Assembly (NCBI GenBank): GCA_963805325.1
Contig: CAWDTS010000001.1
Span: 124,001-188,000 of the forward strand
Reading direction: 5' to 3'
DNA: 64,000 nucleotides
Source of the DNA: DASWJZ01 sp963805325
GTDB taxonomy: Bacteria > Pseudomonadota > Alphaproteobacteria > Rhizobiales > Afifellaceae
Translations under genes and position numbers: made by a program
Part shown: piece after piece, positions 16,392-25,225 of the stretch
Layout: every line of letters starts with the position of its first letter
Position numbering within the stretch: position 1 is the stretch's first letter
The notes under the pieces: model-generated
Seen by the model: only the letters and a program-made list of their open reading frames with translations
What the model was told of the DNA's origin: nothing
Database searches by the model: none

Positions 16392-17813
16392 CTAGATCAC
16401 GCGGCCGGGGTTCAGGATGTTGTTCGGGTCGAAGGTCCGCTTCAGCTTGCGCATCATCTGGAGCTCGACCTCGCTCTTCACGCCCTTCAGGAGCTCGCGC
16501 TTGTAGCGGCCGATGCCGTGCTCGGCAGCGATCGAGCCGCCCATCTCCGTGACGATCTCGTGCACGATCCGGTGCACTTCCGCCGCGTTCGCCATGAAGG
16601 CCTTCCGGTCCATGCCGACGGGCTGCGAGAAGTTGAAGTGAATATTGCCGTCGCCGAGATGCCCGAAGGGAACCGGCCGGATGCCGGGCACCAATTGCTC
16701 GACCGCAGCGACGCCGCGCTTGATCAGCTCCGGCACCCGCTCGATCGGCACCGAGACGTCGTGTTTGATGGAGCCGCCTTCGTGCTTCTGGATCTCGCTC
16801 AGGCCATGACGCATGCGCCAGAACTCCTGCGCCTGCGCGATCGATGAGGCGATCGCCGCATCGGCAACGGTACCTTCGGAAAGCGCGGAAGCGAGCGAGC
16901 GCAGCGCCAGCTCGTGGGAGCCCGATTCCTCGCCCGACGACACCTCCATCAGCACGTACCAAGGATGCGGCGCGGCGAGCGGATCGCGCGCACCGGGGAG
17001 ATGCTTCACCAGCATCTCGATCGCGATCCGCGGCATCAGCTCGAAGGCAGTGAGGCTCGGCCCGGCGACCTGCCGCGCATGCCTCAGGAGCGCCAGCGCC
17101 TCCTTCGGACCGGCGACCGCGGCAAGGGCGACCGTCTGCCCGCCGGGGTGCGGAAAGAGCTTCAGCACCGCGGCCGTCACGACGCCGAGCGTCCCCTCCG
17201 AGCCGATGAAAAGCTGTTTCAGGTCGTAGCCCGAATTGTCCTTGATGAGACCGCGGAGACCATTCCAGATCTCGCCGGTCGGAAGCACCACTTCGAGCCC
17301 GAGCACGAGGCTGCGCGTGTTGCCGTAGGCGAGCACCTGCGTGCCGCCGGCATTGGTGGAGATATTGCCGCCGATCCGGCACGAGCCCTGCGAGCCGAGC
17401 GTCAGGGGGAAGAGCATTCCCTCCCGATCCGCCGCCTCGTGCAGGCGCTCAAGCACCACGCCGGCCTCGGCGACGAGCGTCGCGCCGACGGCATCGACGC
17501 CGCGAATCTTGTCGAGGCGCTCGAGCGACAGCACGATCTCGTGCCCGCTCTCGTCAGGAATCTGCGCGCCGACCAATCCGGTGTTTCCGCCCTGCGGCAC
17601 GATCGGCGTGCCGGTCTCGTTCGCCAGCTTCAGGATCGCCGATATCTCTTCCGCCGAGCGGGGGCGGACGACGGCCGCCGTGGCGCCCTGGTAGTAGCCG
17701 CGCCACTCCGTGAGGTAGGGCGCCTTGTCGGCGTCCGTGATCAGCACATGCGCGCCGCCCACGATCGCTGCGAGCCGCTCAAGCACGGCGTTTTCGACGG
17801 AAATCTCGACCAT
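16392..17813 (-). CDS. FAD-binding 2-hydroxyacid dehydrogenase (GlcD/D-LDH type)
   Basis: A 473-aa VAO/PCMH flavoprotein. The FAD-binding N-terminal half includes VPQGGNTGLVGAQIPD, GSCRIGGNISTNAGGTQVL and NSGYDLKQLFIGSEGTLGV. The C-terminal oxidase half includes GHLGDGNIHFN and AAEHGIGRYKRE, the substrate and active-site His region. It oxidises a D-2-hydroxyacid such as D-lactate, glycolate or 2-hydroxyglutarate and passes electrons to an acceptor; the exact substrate is uncertain. The ATG at 17813 begins the conserved protein. It is divergent from fabI. Confidence 0.88.
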   Translation of the reverse strand: MVEISVENAVLERLAAIVGGAHVLITDADKAPYLTEWRGYYQGATAAVVRPRSAEEISAILKLANETGTPIVPQGGNTGLVGAQIPDESGHEIVLSLERLDKIRGVDAVGATLVAEAGVVLERLHEAADREGMLFPLTLGSQGSCRIGGNISTNAGGTQVLAYGNTRSLVLGLEVVLPTGEIWNGLRGLIKDNSGYDLKQLFIGSEGTLGVVTAAVLKLFPHPGGQTVALAAVAGPKEALALLRHARQVAGPSLTAFELMPRIAIEMLVKHLPGARDPLAAPHPWYVLMEVSSGEESGSHELALRSLASALSEGTVADAAIASSIAQAQEFWRMRHGLSEIQKHEGGSIKHDVSVPIERVPELIKRGVAAVEQLVPGIRPVPFGHLGDGNIHFNFSQPVGMDRKAFMANAAEVHRIVHEIVTEMGGSIAAEHGIGRYKRELLKGVKSEVELQMMRKLKRTFDPNNILNPGRVI

Positions 17814-17880
17814 GGCCTCCCTTACGCGACACGTGGCCGGGCGTCGAGGCGGCTTGATGGGCGGGAATCCCCATGCCATT

Positions 17881-17897
17881 ACCCCCGGTGCGGGGGT
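17881..17897. promoter_or_regulatory. GC hairpin before fabI
   Basis: ACCCCCG-GTG-CGGGGGT is a perfect 7-bp stem with a 3-base loop ending nine bases before the fabI ATG. There is no T-run, so it is not a typical terminator. It could be a transcript hairpin affecting fabI translation, or chance in GC-rich DNA. Confidence 0.35.
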
Positions 17898-17906
17898 CCT
17901 TGCCGC

Positions 17907-18764
17907 ATGTCACAAAGAAGCGGGCAAAACGGGATGGAAGCGTTGGGGGCGGGTGTCATGCGCGGCAAGCGGGGCCTGATCATGGGCGTCGCCAACAACC
18001 GCTCGCTGGCCTGGGGTATCGCGTCCACGATGCGCGCCGCGGGTGCGGAGCTCGCCCTCACCTATCAGGGGGACGCGCTCAAGAAGCGCGTCGAGCCGCT
18101 CGCCGCGGAGTTGCAGGCGCATGTCGCCGGCCATTGCGACGTCACCGATCCGGCGACGATCGATGCGGTCTTTCAGGACATCGAGGCGCTTTGGGGTGGG
18201 CTCGACTTCATGGTCCACGCGGTCGCGTTCTCCGACAAGGATGAGCTGACCGGCCGCTATGTCGACACGACGGCGGAGAATTTCTCCAAGACGATGCTGA
18301 TCTCCTGCTACTCGCTGACGGCGCTCACGCAGCGGGCGGAGAAGCTGATGCCGGAGGGCGGCTCGATCCTGACCCTCACCTATTACGGCGCCGAGAAGGT
18401 GATGCCGCATTACAACGTGATGGGCGTCGCCAAGGCGGCGCTCGAGGCGTCGATCCGATACCTCGCGGCCGATCTCGGCAAGCAGCGCATCCGCGTCAAC
18501 GCCATTTCCTCCGGCCCGATCAAGACGCTCGCCGCCGCCGGGGGCATCGGCGACTTCCGCTACATTCTGAAGTGGAACGAGCTCAACGCCCCGCTGCGCC
18601 GCACCGTCACCATCGACGACGTCGGGCGCGCGGCGCTTTTCCTGCTCTCCGACCTTTCGAGCGGGGTGACCGGCGAGGTCGTCCACGTCGACGCCGGTTA
18701 CCACGTCGTCGGGATGAAGGCGGTCGACGCCCCCGACATCGCGACGGTCATCCACAAGGACTAG
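17907..18764 (+). CDS. fabI: Enoyl-[acyl-carrier-protein] reductase (NADH)
   Basis: A 285-aa short-chain dehydrogenase catalysing the last reduction of the fatty-acid elongation cycle. The N-terminal cofactor motif is GLIMGVANNRSLAWGIA. The FabI-type catalytic pair Tyr-X6-Lys lies in MPHYNVMGVAKAALEASIRY, and VNAISSGPIKTLAA is the substrate-loop region. A short N-terminal extension precedes RGKRGLIMG, so starts at 17907, 17937 or 17958 are possible; 17907 is kept because alphaproteobacterial homologues have similar leaders. There is no clear Shine-Dalgarno, and a GC hairpin lies just upstream. Confidence 0.93.
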   Translation: MSQRSGQNGMEALGAGVMRGKRGLIMGVANNRSLAWGIASTMRAAGAELALTYQGDALKKRVEPLAAELQAHVAGHCDVTDPATIDAVFQDIEALWGGLDFMVHAVAFSDKDELTGRYVDTTAENFSKTMLISCYSLTALTQRAEKLMPEGGSILTLTYYGAEKVMPHYNVMGVAKAALEASIRYLAADLGKQRIRVNAISSGPIKTLAAAGGIGDFRYILKWNELNAPLRRTVTIDDVGRAALFLLSDLSSGVTGEVVHVDAGYHVVGMKAVDAPDIATVIHKD

Positions 18765-18879
18765 CCCCGAGCGCGGGTCGGTTCCCATCCGCCCGGGACG
18801 GAAGCGCCTCCGATTCGGCGCTCTCTAAGTCCCCCGGATTCAGCTATAGATCGCAACCGATCGGTGAGGAGACGCGGGC

Positions 18880-21627
18880 GTGTGGGGACTTCTGGTCCTG
18901 GTCGTCATCTGGGTGGTCGTCGCGCCGATCTTCGCGTTGAGGAGCGCCGCCCGCGCCAACCGTCGCGCAAACGAGCTTCTGAAACGCCTTGAAACGCTGG
19001 AAGGCCGAGCGGGGATCGATTCTGTGGAAGCCGCGAGGGCCGCGGCGGCGGTTGTCGCGCGTCCCGCGATCTCGCCTTTTGCGCCGCCAGCTGCAACTTC
19101 GGCGGCAGAAGCGGAGGCGGAAGCGCCGCCCGAACTTGAGCCGCTGGCGGAGCCCGTCGCCACGGCCAAGGAGCCCGAACCGGCGGAGCCGCTAGCGGAA
19201 GAGTTTGTCCCCGAAGCACCGGCCGAAGCCCCACCGCCGACGCCGCCGCGTCCAAAGGAATCGCTCGAATCGAAGATCGGCGCGCGCTGGACGGTGCTTG
19301 TCGGCGGTCTCGCGCTGGCGCTCGGCGCTGTCTTCCTGGTGCGCTATTCGATCGAGCAGGGGCTGCTCGGGCCGGGGGCGCGGATCGCGCTCGGCTTCCT
19401 GCTCGCCATCGTGCTCTTCGCGGCGGGCGAATGGCTCAGACGCCGCGACCGCGCGCTCGCCCTGCCGCAGGCCTTCGCCAAGGCCGACGTGCCGGCGATC
19501 CTGACCGGCGCCGCCGGCATCGCGCTCTTCGCGACGATCTACGCAGCGCACGCGCTCTATGGCTTCATCGGCCCTGCCGCCGCCTTCGTGCTTCTGACCG
19601 TCGCCGGTCTCGTCACGCTCTTCCTTTCGGTCATCCACGGGCCGGGGCTCGCGGCGCTCGGCGCGCTCGGCAGCTATGCGGCGCCGCTTCTCGTCTCAAG
19701 CAACACGCCGGCGCCCCTCCCCGTCGTCTTCCACATCCTCGCCGTGACGGCTGCCGTCATCGGCATGGCGCGCATCCGCCATTGGCGCTGGCTTGCGATC
19801 GGAGGCATCGCGGCGAGCCTTGCCTGGGAACTCCTCATCGGCGAGATCCACGACCCGGCGGCGATCCCCGCCGAGCTTCTGCTCATCGCTGGGCTCTTCG
19901 CGATCTATGTCGGCGGGTTCCTTGCCGGCGAAGCGCCGACAACGCTGCGCGACCGCCTACCGGATTTCTACGCCCTCGTTGCGCTTGCCGGTGTCTCCGC
20001 GCTCTCGCTGTACTACGCCAACATCGACGCAGACTATCCGCCGCTCGTCGCCGGCATTGTGCTTGCCGGCGCTCTCGGAGCGGTCGCGAGCCGCTGGACG
20101 GGTGTCGCAGGCGCTGCGCTCATTGCCGGCGTTGTCGCGGTCGTCACAGTGATGCTGATGCCTCCGTGGCTCCCGATCTACACCGGCACAATGCAGGTCG
20201 GCGCGTTCCATTGGTCGATCGTCAGCGAAGCCGGCCTCGGGCGCTTTGCGCTGAAGGCGGCGGCGATCGGTTTCGTCGTCGGTATCGGCTGCTTCGCAAG
20301 TGCCGACCGCGCGGCGGCGCGCGCGCCGAACACCGCCGGCTATTTTGCGGGCGCGGGCGCCGTTGCACCGCTCGTGATCCTGATCGTCGTCTATCTCCGC
20401 CACACACCTTTCGAGACGCGGCCGGCGGTCGGGATCGCGGCGCTCGTCATGGCAGCAATCTTCGCCACGCTGACGGAGCGGCTGATCGCGCGCCGACCTG
20501 AAGACGACAAGGCGCTCGCACCGGCGCTCTATGCGGCCGGTGCTGTGCTCACCCTTTCGTTCGCGTTCGCGGTCGGGCTTGCGACGCGCTTCATCCCGAT
20601 CTCGCTGTCGCTCGGCGCGGCGGGCGTCGTTTGGGTCAGCCTTTACCGGCCGGTCAGAATCCTTTCCTGGCTCGCGGTCGCCGTTGCCGCCCTCGCCTGC
20701 CTCGCGATCGTTTTCGGCCCGCCGTTTACGCCGGAAGAGCTCGGTACGCGGCCGATCCTGAACGGCCTGATCCTGCGGCTCGGCCTTCCGGCCGCCGCCG
20801 TGCTCTTTGCGGGCGAGACGCTCCGCCGGCATCGCGACGGACTGGAAGCGCAGATCCTGCAGACGATCGGCCTCGTGCTTTCCGCCATCTTCGTGGTGCT
20901 CGAAATCCGGCATTACTCAACCGGCGGCGTGATCGCCTCGGGCCTGCCTGGGCTCGGCGAGCAGAGCGCTCTGACACTCGCCGCGCTCGCCTTCGCGCTC
21001 GGCCTGCAGCGGATCGCGGCGCGCACGAAGAGCAAGGTCTATGCGGTCGGATCGCTCGTCGCCGGCCTGATCGGCGCTCTCGCCATCGCGGTCGCGCACT
21101 TCTTCACCGCCAACCCTCTACAAACGGGAGAGAGTGTCGGCACTGGCCGCTTCTTCAACCTGCTTCTGCCTGGTTATCTGCTCCCGGCGCTCGGCGCGGC
21201 GTGGGTGGCGGCCGCGGCCCGACCGGTCAGGCCGCGCTGGTACGTGCTCCTGATCGCGGCGCTCGCCCTCCTCCTCGGCTTCGCCTACGTGACGCTGATG
21301 GTCAGGCACGCCTTCCAGGGCGAATACCTCGACAGCTTCGGGATGATGGACGCGGAGAACTGGAGCTATTCGGCAGTGTGGCTCGTCTTCGGCATCGCGC
21401 TTCTTGCGGCCGGCATCTTCCTCAGATCGACCATGGTGCGCGCGGCCTCCGGCCTCGTCATCGCCGTCGTCGTCTTCAAGGTGTTCCTGTTCGACATGGC
21501 GGCGCTGACCGGTGCGCTGCGCGCCGCCTCGTTCCTAGGGCTCGGCGCGACGCTCATCGTGATCGGCCGCCTCTATCAGCGGCTTCTGCAGCGCGGGCAG
21601 GCGCAGACGGAAGAAGCGGCGCCCTAG
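18880..21627 (+). CDS. DUF2339 polytopic membrane protein
   Basis: A 915-aa protein with a GTG start. One N-terminal helix is followed by a short coiled region (about residues 20-45), an Ala/Glu/Pro-rich cytoplasmic stretch (about 50-125), the ESKIGARWTVLVGGLALALG entry segment, and then more than twenty predicted hydrophobic helices to the C-terminus. This is the DUF2339 architecture. The biochemical role is unknown; an envelope or transport function is only a guess. Its TAG stop shares the CTAG tetramer (21624-21627) with the convergent acuI gene. Confidence 0.85.
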   Translation: MWGLLVLVVIWVVVAPIFALRSAARANRRANELLKRLETLEGRAGIDSVEAARAAAAVVARPAISPFAPPAATSAAEAEAEAPPELEPLAEPVATAKEPEPAEPLAEEFVPEAPAEAPPPTPPRPKESLESKIGARWTVLVGGLALALGAVFLVRYSIEQGLLGPGARIALGFLLAIVLFAAGEWLRRRDRALALPQAFAKADVPAILTGAAGIALFATIYAAHALYGFIGPAAAFVLLTVAGLVTLFLSVIHGPGLAALGALGSYAAPLLVSSNTPAPLPVVFHILAVTAAVIGMARIRHWRWLAIGGIAASLAWELLIGEIHDPAAIPAELLLIAGLFAIYVGGFLAGEAPTTLRDRLPDFYALVALAGVSALSLYYANIDADYPPLVAGIVLAGALGAVASRWTGVAGAALIAGVVAVVTVMLMPPWLPIYTGTMQVGAFHWSIVSEAGLGRFALKAAAIGFVVGIGCFASADRAAARAPNTAGYFAGAGAVAPLVILIVVYLRHTPFETRPAVGIAALVMAAIFATLTERLIARRPEDDKALAPALYAAGAVLTLSFAFAVGLATRFIPISLSLGAAGVVWVSLYRPVRILSWLAVAVAALACLAIVFGPPFTPEELGTRPILNGLILRLGLPAAAVLFAGETLRRHRDGLEAQILQTIGLVLSAIFVVLEIRHYSTGGVIASGLPGLGEQSALTLAALAFALGLQRIAARTKSKVYAVGSLVAGLIGALAIAVAHFFTANPLQTGESVGTGRFFNLLLPGYLLPALGAAWVAAAARPVRPRWYVLLIAALALLLGFAYVTLMVRHAFQGEYLDSFGMMDAENWSYSAVWLVFGIALLAAGIFLRSTMVRAASGLVIAVVVFKVFLFDMAALTGALRAASFLGLGATLIVIGRLYQRLLQRGQAQTEEAAP

Positions 21628-22622
21628 TTTATTTCCACGACAACGCGGCCGCGCACCTTGCCTTCGACGATCTCCTCCGCGATGTCGCGGATCTGGTCGA
21701 AGCCGATGACGGTCATCATCGCTTCGAGCTTGTCGCGGTCGAGGTCCTTCACGAGCCGCGCCCACGCTTCCTCGCGCGCCGCGCGCGGCTGCGTGACCGA
21801 GTTGATGCCGATCAGCGACACGCCGCGCAGGATGAAGGGCGCGACCGAGGTCGGAAGACCCATGCCGCCGGCATTGCCGCAGGCAGCGACCACGCCGCCC
21901 GCCTGCGTCATGGCGATGACGTTGGCGAGCACGTTCGAGCCGACCGTGTCGATCGCTGCCACCCAGCGCTCCTTGTCGAGCAGCTTGGCGGGATTGACGA
22001 GCTCTTCGCGGTCGATGATCTCGGCAGCGCCGAGGCTCTTCAGGTAATCCGCTTCGGCAGCGCGCCCGGTCACTGCGATGACGCGGTAGCCGAGCTTCTT
22101 CAGGATCGCGACGGCGACCGAGCCGACGCCGCCCGCGGCGCCCGTCACGACGACCGACCCGCTCTTCGGCCCGATGCCATGCCGCTCAAGCGCGATCACG
22201 CAAAGCATCGCCGTGTAGCCGGCGGTGCCGATCGCCATCGTGTCGGCGGCCGAGATCTCCTTCGGCTTCTTGATCAGCCAGTCGCCTTTCACGCGCGCAT
22301 ATTTCGCGTAGGCGCCGTAGTGCCCCTCCCCGACGCCCCAGCCGTTCAGGATCACAGCGTCGCCCGGCTTGAAGTCGGGGTTTTCGGAGGAGACGACCTC
22401 GCCCACGAAGTCGATGCCGGGGATCATCGGGAAGCTGCGCACCACCGGCAGCTTGCCGGTCAGCGCCAGCCCGTCCTTGTAGTTGACGGTCGAGTGGCTG
22501 ACGCGGACGACGACGTCGCCCTCCATCAGATCGGCGAGCTTAAGCTCGCGCACCTCGACGAACTGATGCTTCTCCGCGTCGCGGTCGACGACGAGGGCTT
22601 TGAAAGTTTCAGCGGCGGACAT
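21624..22622 (-). CDS. acuI: NADPH-dependent acryloyl-CoA reductase-type oxidoreductase (AcuI/YhdH)
   Basis: A 332-aa zinc-free medium-chain dehydrogenase of the YhdH/AcuI group. SHSTVNYKDGLALTGK, PMIPGIDFVGEV and VTGAAGGVGSVAVAILKKLG (NADPH-binding Rossmann fold) are characteristic. AcuI proteins reduce acryloyl-CoA to propionyl-CoA and detoxify acrylate-type electrophiles. That specific substrate is inferred from family, since YhdH homologues are close. Confidence 0.85.
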   Translation of the reverse strand: MSAAETFKALVVDRDAEKHQFVEVRELKLADLMEGDVVVRVSHSTVNYKDGLALTGKLPVVRSFPMIPGIDFVGEVVSSENPDFKPGDAVILNGWGVGEGHYGAYAKYARVKGDWLIKKPKEISAADTMAIGTAGYTAMLCVIALERHGIGPKSGSVVVTGAAGGVGSVAVAILKKLGYRVIAVTGRAAEADYLKSLGAAEIIDREELVNPAKLLDKERWVAAIDTVGSNVLANVIAMTQAGGVVAACGNAGGMGLPTSVAPFILRGVSLIGINSVTQPRAAREEAWARLVKDLDRDKLEAMMTVIGFDQIRDIAEEIVEGKVRGRVVVEIN

Positions 22623-22673
22623 TGCGACCTCCTGTCAGCGCCTTCATGGCGCGGGAAACAGGAAGCCGCAACC

Positions 22674-23900
22674 CTAGGCGGATGCGGTCTGATAGGCAGG
22701 CGCGTCGCGGATCGGCCAGTGCACGATGGCGGCGAAGACGGCGAGCCCCACCGCGATCCACCAGACGATATCGTAGGACCCGGTGCGGTCGTAGAGGTAG
22801 CCGCCGAGCCATACGCCGAGGAACGCGCCGACCTGATGGGAGAGGAACACCATGCCGGAAAGCGTCGCAAGAAAGCGCGGGCCGAACATCACGGCGACGA
22901 GGCCCATGGTGAGCGGCACGGTGGCGAGCCAGAGCAGACCCATCCCGGCGGCGAAGATCAGCACCGTCACAGCGCTCGGCGGCGTCGTGATCAGGAAGAT
23001 AATGATCGCGGCGCGGGCGAGATAGATGACGGCGAGCACGATCGGCTTGGAAAAGGTCTGGCCGAGCCAGCCGGAGGCAAGCGAGCCGGCGACGTTGAAG
23101 AGTCCGATCAGGGCAAGCGCCCAGGCGGCCAGCCTCACGTCGAGCCCCCGGTCGATGAGGTAGGGCGGCAGATGCGTCGTCACGAAGGCGAGCTGAAACC
23201 CGCAGACGAAGAAGCCGGCGACGAGAAGATTGAAACTGCGATGCCCGAACGCTTCGGCGAGCGCCTGACGCAGGCTCTGCTCGCGCACTGCGATGTCGGT
23301 CGCGGTCGGGCTTCCGGCAAGCGCGACGGCGAGGAAGGGTATTGCAAGCATAACGGCCGCCAAAACGAGCAAAGCCTGCGCCCATCCGTAGGTCGAGATC
23401 AGGCCCTGCCCGAGCGGCGCGAAGACGAACTGGCCGAGGGAGCCGGCGGCCGTGCCGATCCCGAACATCAACGGCTGGCGCGCCGCCGGAACGCGACGAC
23501 CGAAAGCGGCGAGCACGATGGAGAAGGAGGCGGCCGCCATGCCGAGCCCGACCATCACGCCGGCGGAGAGATCGAGCCAAAGCGGATTCGGCGCCCAGGC
23601 CATCAAGACAAGACCGGCGGCATAAATGAGGCCGCCCACGGCAAGCACGCGGCCGGAGCCGTAGCGGTCGGCGACAGCCCCCGCGAAAGGCTGCCCGATC
23701 CCCCACATGATGTTCTGGATGGCGATCGAAAGCGCGAAGGCCTCGCGGCTCCAGCCGCGCGCCTCTGTCATCGGCGCGAGGAAAAGGCCCATGATCGTGC
23801 GCGGGCCGAACGAGAGCAGCGCAATCAGACAGCCGGCGACGACGAACGTCGGCAAGGCGACCGTCAGCGAACGATTGGCGGTTTGCGTAGAGAGAGCCAC
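22674..23900 (-). CDS. MFS transporter
   Basis: A 408-aa inner-membrane carrier with twelve hydrophobic helices. The loop-2 motif GAVADRYGSGRVL is the MFS signature, and GWSREAFALSIAIQNIMWG places it near the monocarboxylate/oxalate-formate antiporter-like group. The substrate is unknown. GTG start at 23900. An inverted repeat lies about 50-75 bp upstream. It follows acuI on the same strand at 51 bp, but acuI is downstream of it. Confidence 0.85.
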   Translation of the reverse strand: MALSTQTANRSLTVALPTFVVAGCLIALLSFGPRTIMGLFLAPMTEARGWSREAFALSIAIQNIMWGIGQPFAGAVADRYGSGRVLAVGGLIYAAGLVLMAWAPNPLWLDLSAGVMVGLGMAAASFSIVLAAFGRRVPAARQPLMFGIGTAAGSLGQFVFAPLGQGLISTYGWAQALLVLAAVMLAIPFLAVALAGSPTATDIAVREQSLRQALAEAFGHRSFNLLVAGFFVCGFQLAFVTTHLPPYLIDRGLDVRLAAWALALIGLFNVAGSLASGWLGQTFSKPIVLAVIYLARAAIIIFLITTPPSAVTVLIFAAGMGLLWLATVPLTMGLVAVMFGPRFLATLSGMVFLSHQVGAFLGVWLGGYLYDRTGSYDIVWWIAVGLAVFAAIVHWPIRDAPAYQTASA

Positions 23901-23947
23901 GACGAATCTCGGTTACGAGCCCCGGCCCTTCTAGCGCAGCTTCTTTC

Positions 23948-23977
23948 GATTGATAAAATTCATCTTTCTGATCAATC
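23948..23977. promoter_or_regulatory. Inverted repeat upstream of MFS gene
   Basis: GATTGAT (23948-23954) and ATCAATC (23971-23977) are perfect arms separated by 16 bases in a relatively AT-rich gap between the MFS start and nadA. It is a possible operator for an unseen regulator of the carrier; the signal is short and unconfirmed. Confidence 0.3.
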
Positions 23978-24094
23978 CCTTCAGTGTGGCTGACCCAAAT
24001 ACCGCACCGGCGAATCGTTAACGGCGCTTGAAATGCCGGTATGACAGCTTTATGTAGCTCCTGACCGGCTTTGGCCGGCTTTCTTTGGTTCCAC

Positions 24095-24115
24095 TTATAC
24101 TCAGTTTGAGTATAA
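24095..24115. promoter_or_regulatory. nadABC operator (NadQ-type palindrome)
   Basis: TTATACTCA (24095-24103) and TGAGTATAA (24107-24115) are perfect 9-bp arms around GTT. The palindrome lies 24 bp before the nadA ATG and contains TATACT and TATAAA, either of which could be the -10 element, so a bound protein would block RNA polymerase. The position and TACTC/GAGTA character fit the NAD-repressor sites known before rhizobial nad operons. Confidence 0.78.
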
Positions 24116-24138
24116 ACAGTGAGATGCGGGAGGACGCG

Positions 24139-25224
24139 ATGAGTTTCCTGCAGAATGTTGAGGCGGATGGCCGCCCGAACGGCCGGAGCACAGCGGAGAA
24201 GCGCGAGCGCTTCCCCGTGCTGCCGCGCCCCGATCTCACCTACACCGCCGAGATCGCGGCGGCGACGGCGCCGCTTTACGAGAAGGTCCGCCACGTCATC
24301 CCGGCGATCGAATGGCCGGCCTTCGCGCCGACGATCCATGCCATCAACGCGCTGAAGCGCGAGCGGAACGCGGTCATCCTCGCCCACAATTATCAGACCC
24401 CGGAAATCTACCACTGCGTTGCCGACATCGTCGGCGACTCGCTGCAGCTCGCCCAGGAGGCGGCGCGCACCGACGCGGAGGTGATCGTCCAGTGCGGCGT
24501 CCACTTCATGGCGGAGACCTCGAAGATCCTCTGCCCGGAGAAGACGGTGCTGATCCCCGACAGCCGCGCCGGCTGCTCGCTCGCCGCTTCGATCACCGGC
24601 GAGGATGTTCGCCGCCTGCGCGCGGCCTATCCGGGCGTGCCGGTCGTCGCCTACGTCAACACGAGCGCCGAGGTGAAGGCCGAGGTCGACATCTGCTGCA
24701 CCTCGTCGAACGCGGTCGAAGTGGTGGAGTCGCTTAACGCGAAGCGCGTGATCTTCCTGCCCGACCGCTATCTCGCAAAGTGGGTCGCCTCGCAGACCGA
24801 CGTCGACATCATCGCCTGGCACGGCGCCTGCGAAGTGCACGAGCGCTTCACAGGCGAGGAGCTTCGCGCCTATCGCGAGGCGGACCCGTCGATAAAGATC
24901 ATCGCGCACCCCGAGTGCCCGCCCGACGTGATCGCGGAGGCGGATTTCACCGGTTCCACGGCAAAGATGATCGACTGGGTGAAGACCAGGCATCCGGCGA
25001 AGGTGCTGATGGTCACCGAATGCTCGATGGCCGACAATATCGCTTCGGAAGCGCCCTCGGTCGAGTTTGTGCGGCCGTGCAATCTCTGCCCGCACATGAA
25101 GCGCATCCAGCTGCCGAAGATCCTCGATTCGCTTCTCTTCATGCAGGAAGAGGTTCTGCTCGACCCGATCGTCGCGTCGAAGGCGCGGCGGAGCGTCGAG
25201 CGCATGGTCAACCTGAAGAGCTGA
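24139..25224 (+). CDS. nadA: Quinolinate synthase
   Basis: A 361-aa [4Fe-4S] enzyme condensing iminoaspartate with dihydroxyacetone phosphate to quinolinate. Family landmarks include ILAHNYQTPEIYHCVADIVG, VQCGVHFMAETSKILCP, CCTSSNAVEVVES, VHERFTGEELRAY, IIAHPECPPDV, FTGSTAKMI and the late VRPCNLCPHMKRI. Cluster ligands are expected among the conserved Cys in VQCGVHF, HPEC and NLCPH. The ATG at 24139 is chosen over 24124 because GGGAGGA lies at ideal spacing before it. First gene of the nadABC operon. Confidence 0.96.
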   Translation: MSFLQNVEADGRPNGRSTAEKRERFPVLPRPDLTYTAEIAAATAPLYEKVRHVIPAIEWPAFAPTIHAINALKRERNAVILAHNYQTPEIYHCVADIVGDSLQLAQEAARTDAEVIVQCGVHFMAETSKILCPEKTVLIPDSRAGCSLAASITGEDVRRLRAAYPGVPVVAYVNTSAEVKAEVDICCTSSNAVEVVESLNAKRVIFLPDRYLAKWVASQTDVDIIAWHGACEVHERFTGEELRAYREADPSIKIIAHPECPPDVIAEADFTGSTAKMIDWVKTRHPAKVLMVTECSMADNIASEAPSVEFVRPCNLCPHMKRIQLPKILDSLLFMQEEVLLDPIVASKARRSVERMVNLKS

Positions 25225-25225
25225 G

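Noticed and set aside
20631..23993. A 1120-codon plus-strand frame crossing DUF2339, acuI and the MFS gene
   Set aside because: It spans three clearly coding genes in other frames and is low-complexity Arg/Gly/Asp; it is a shadow frame.
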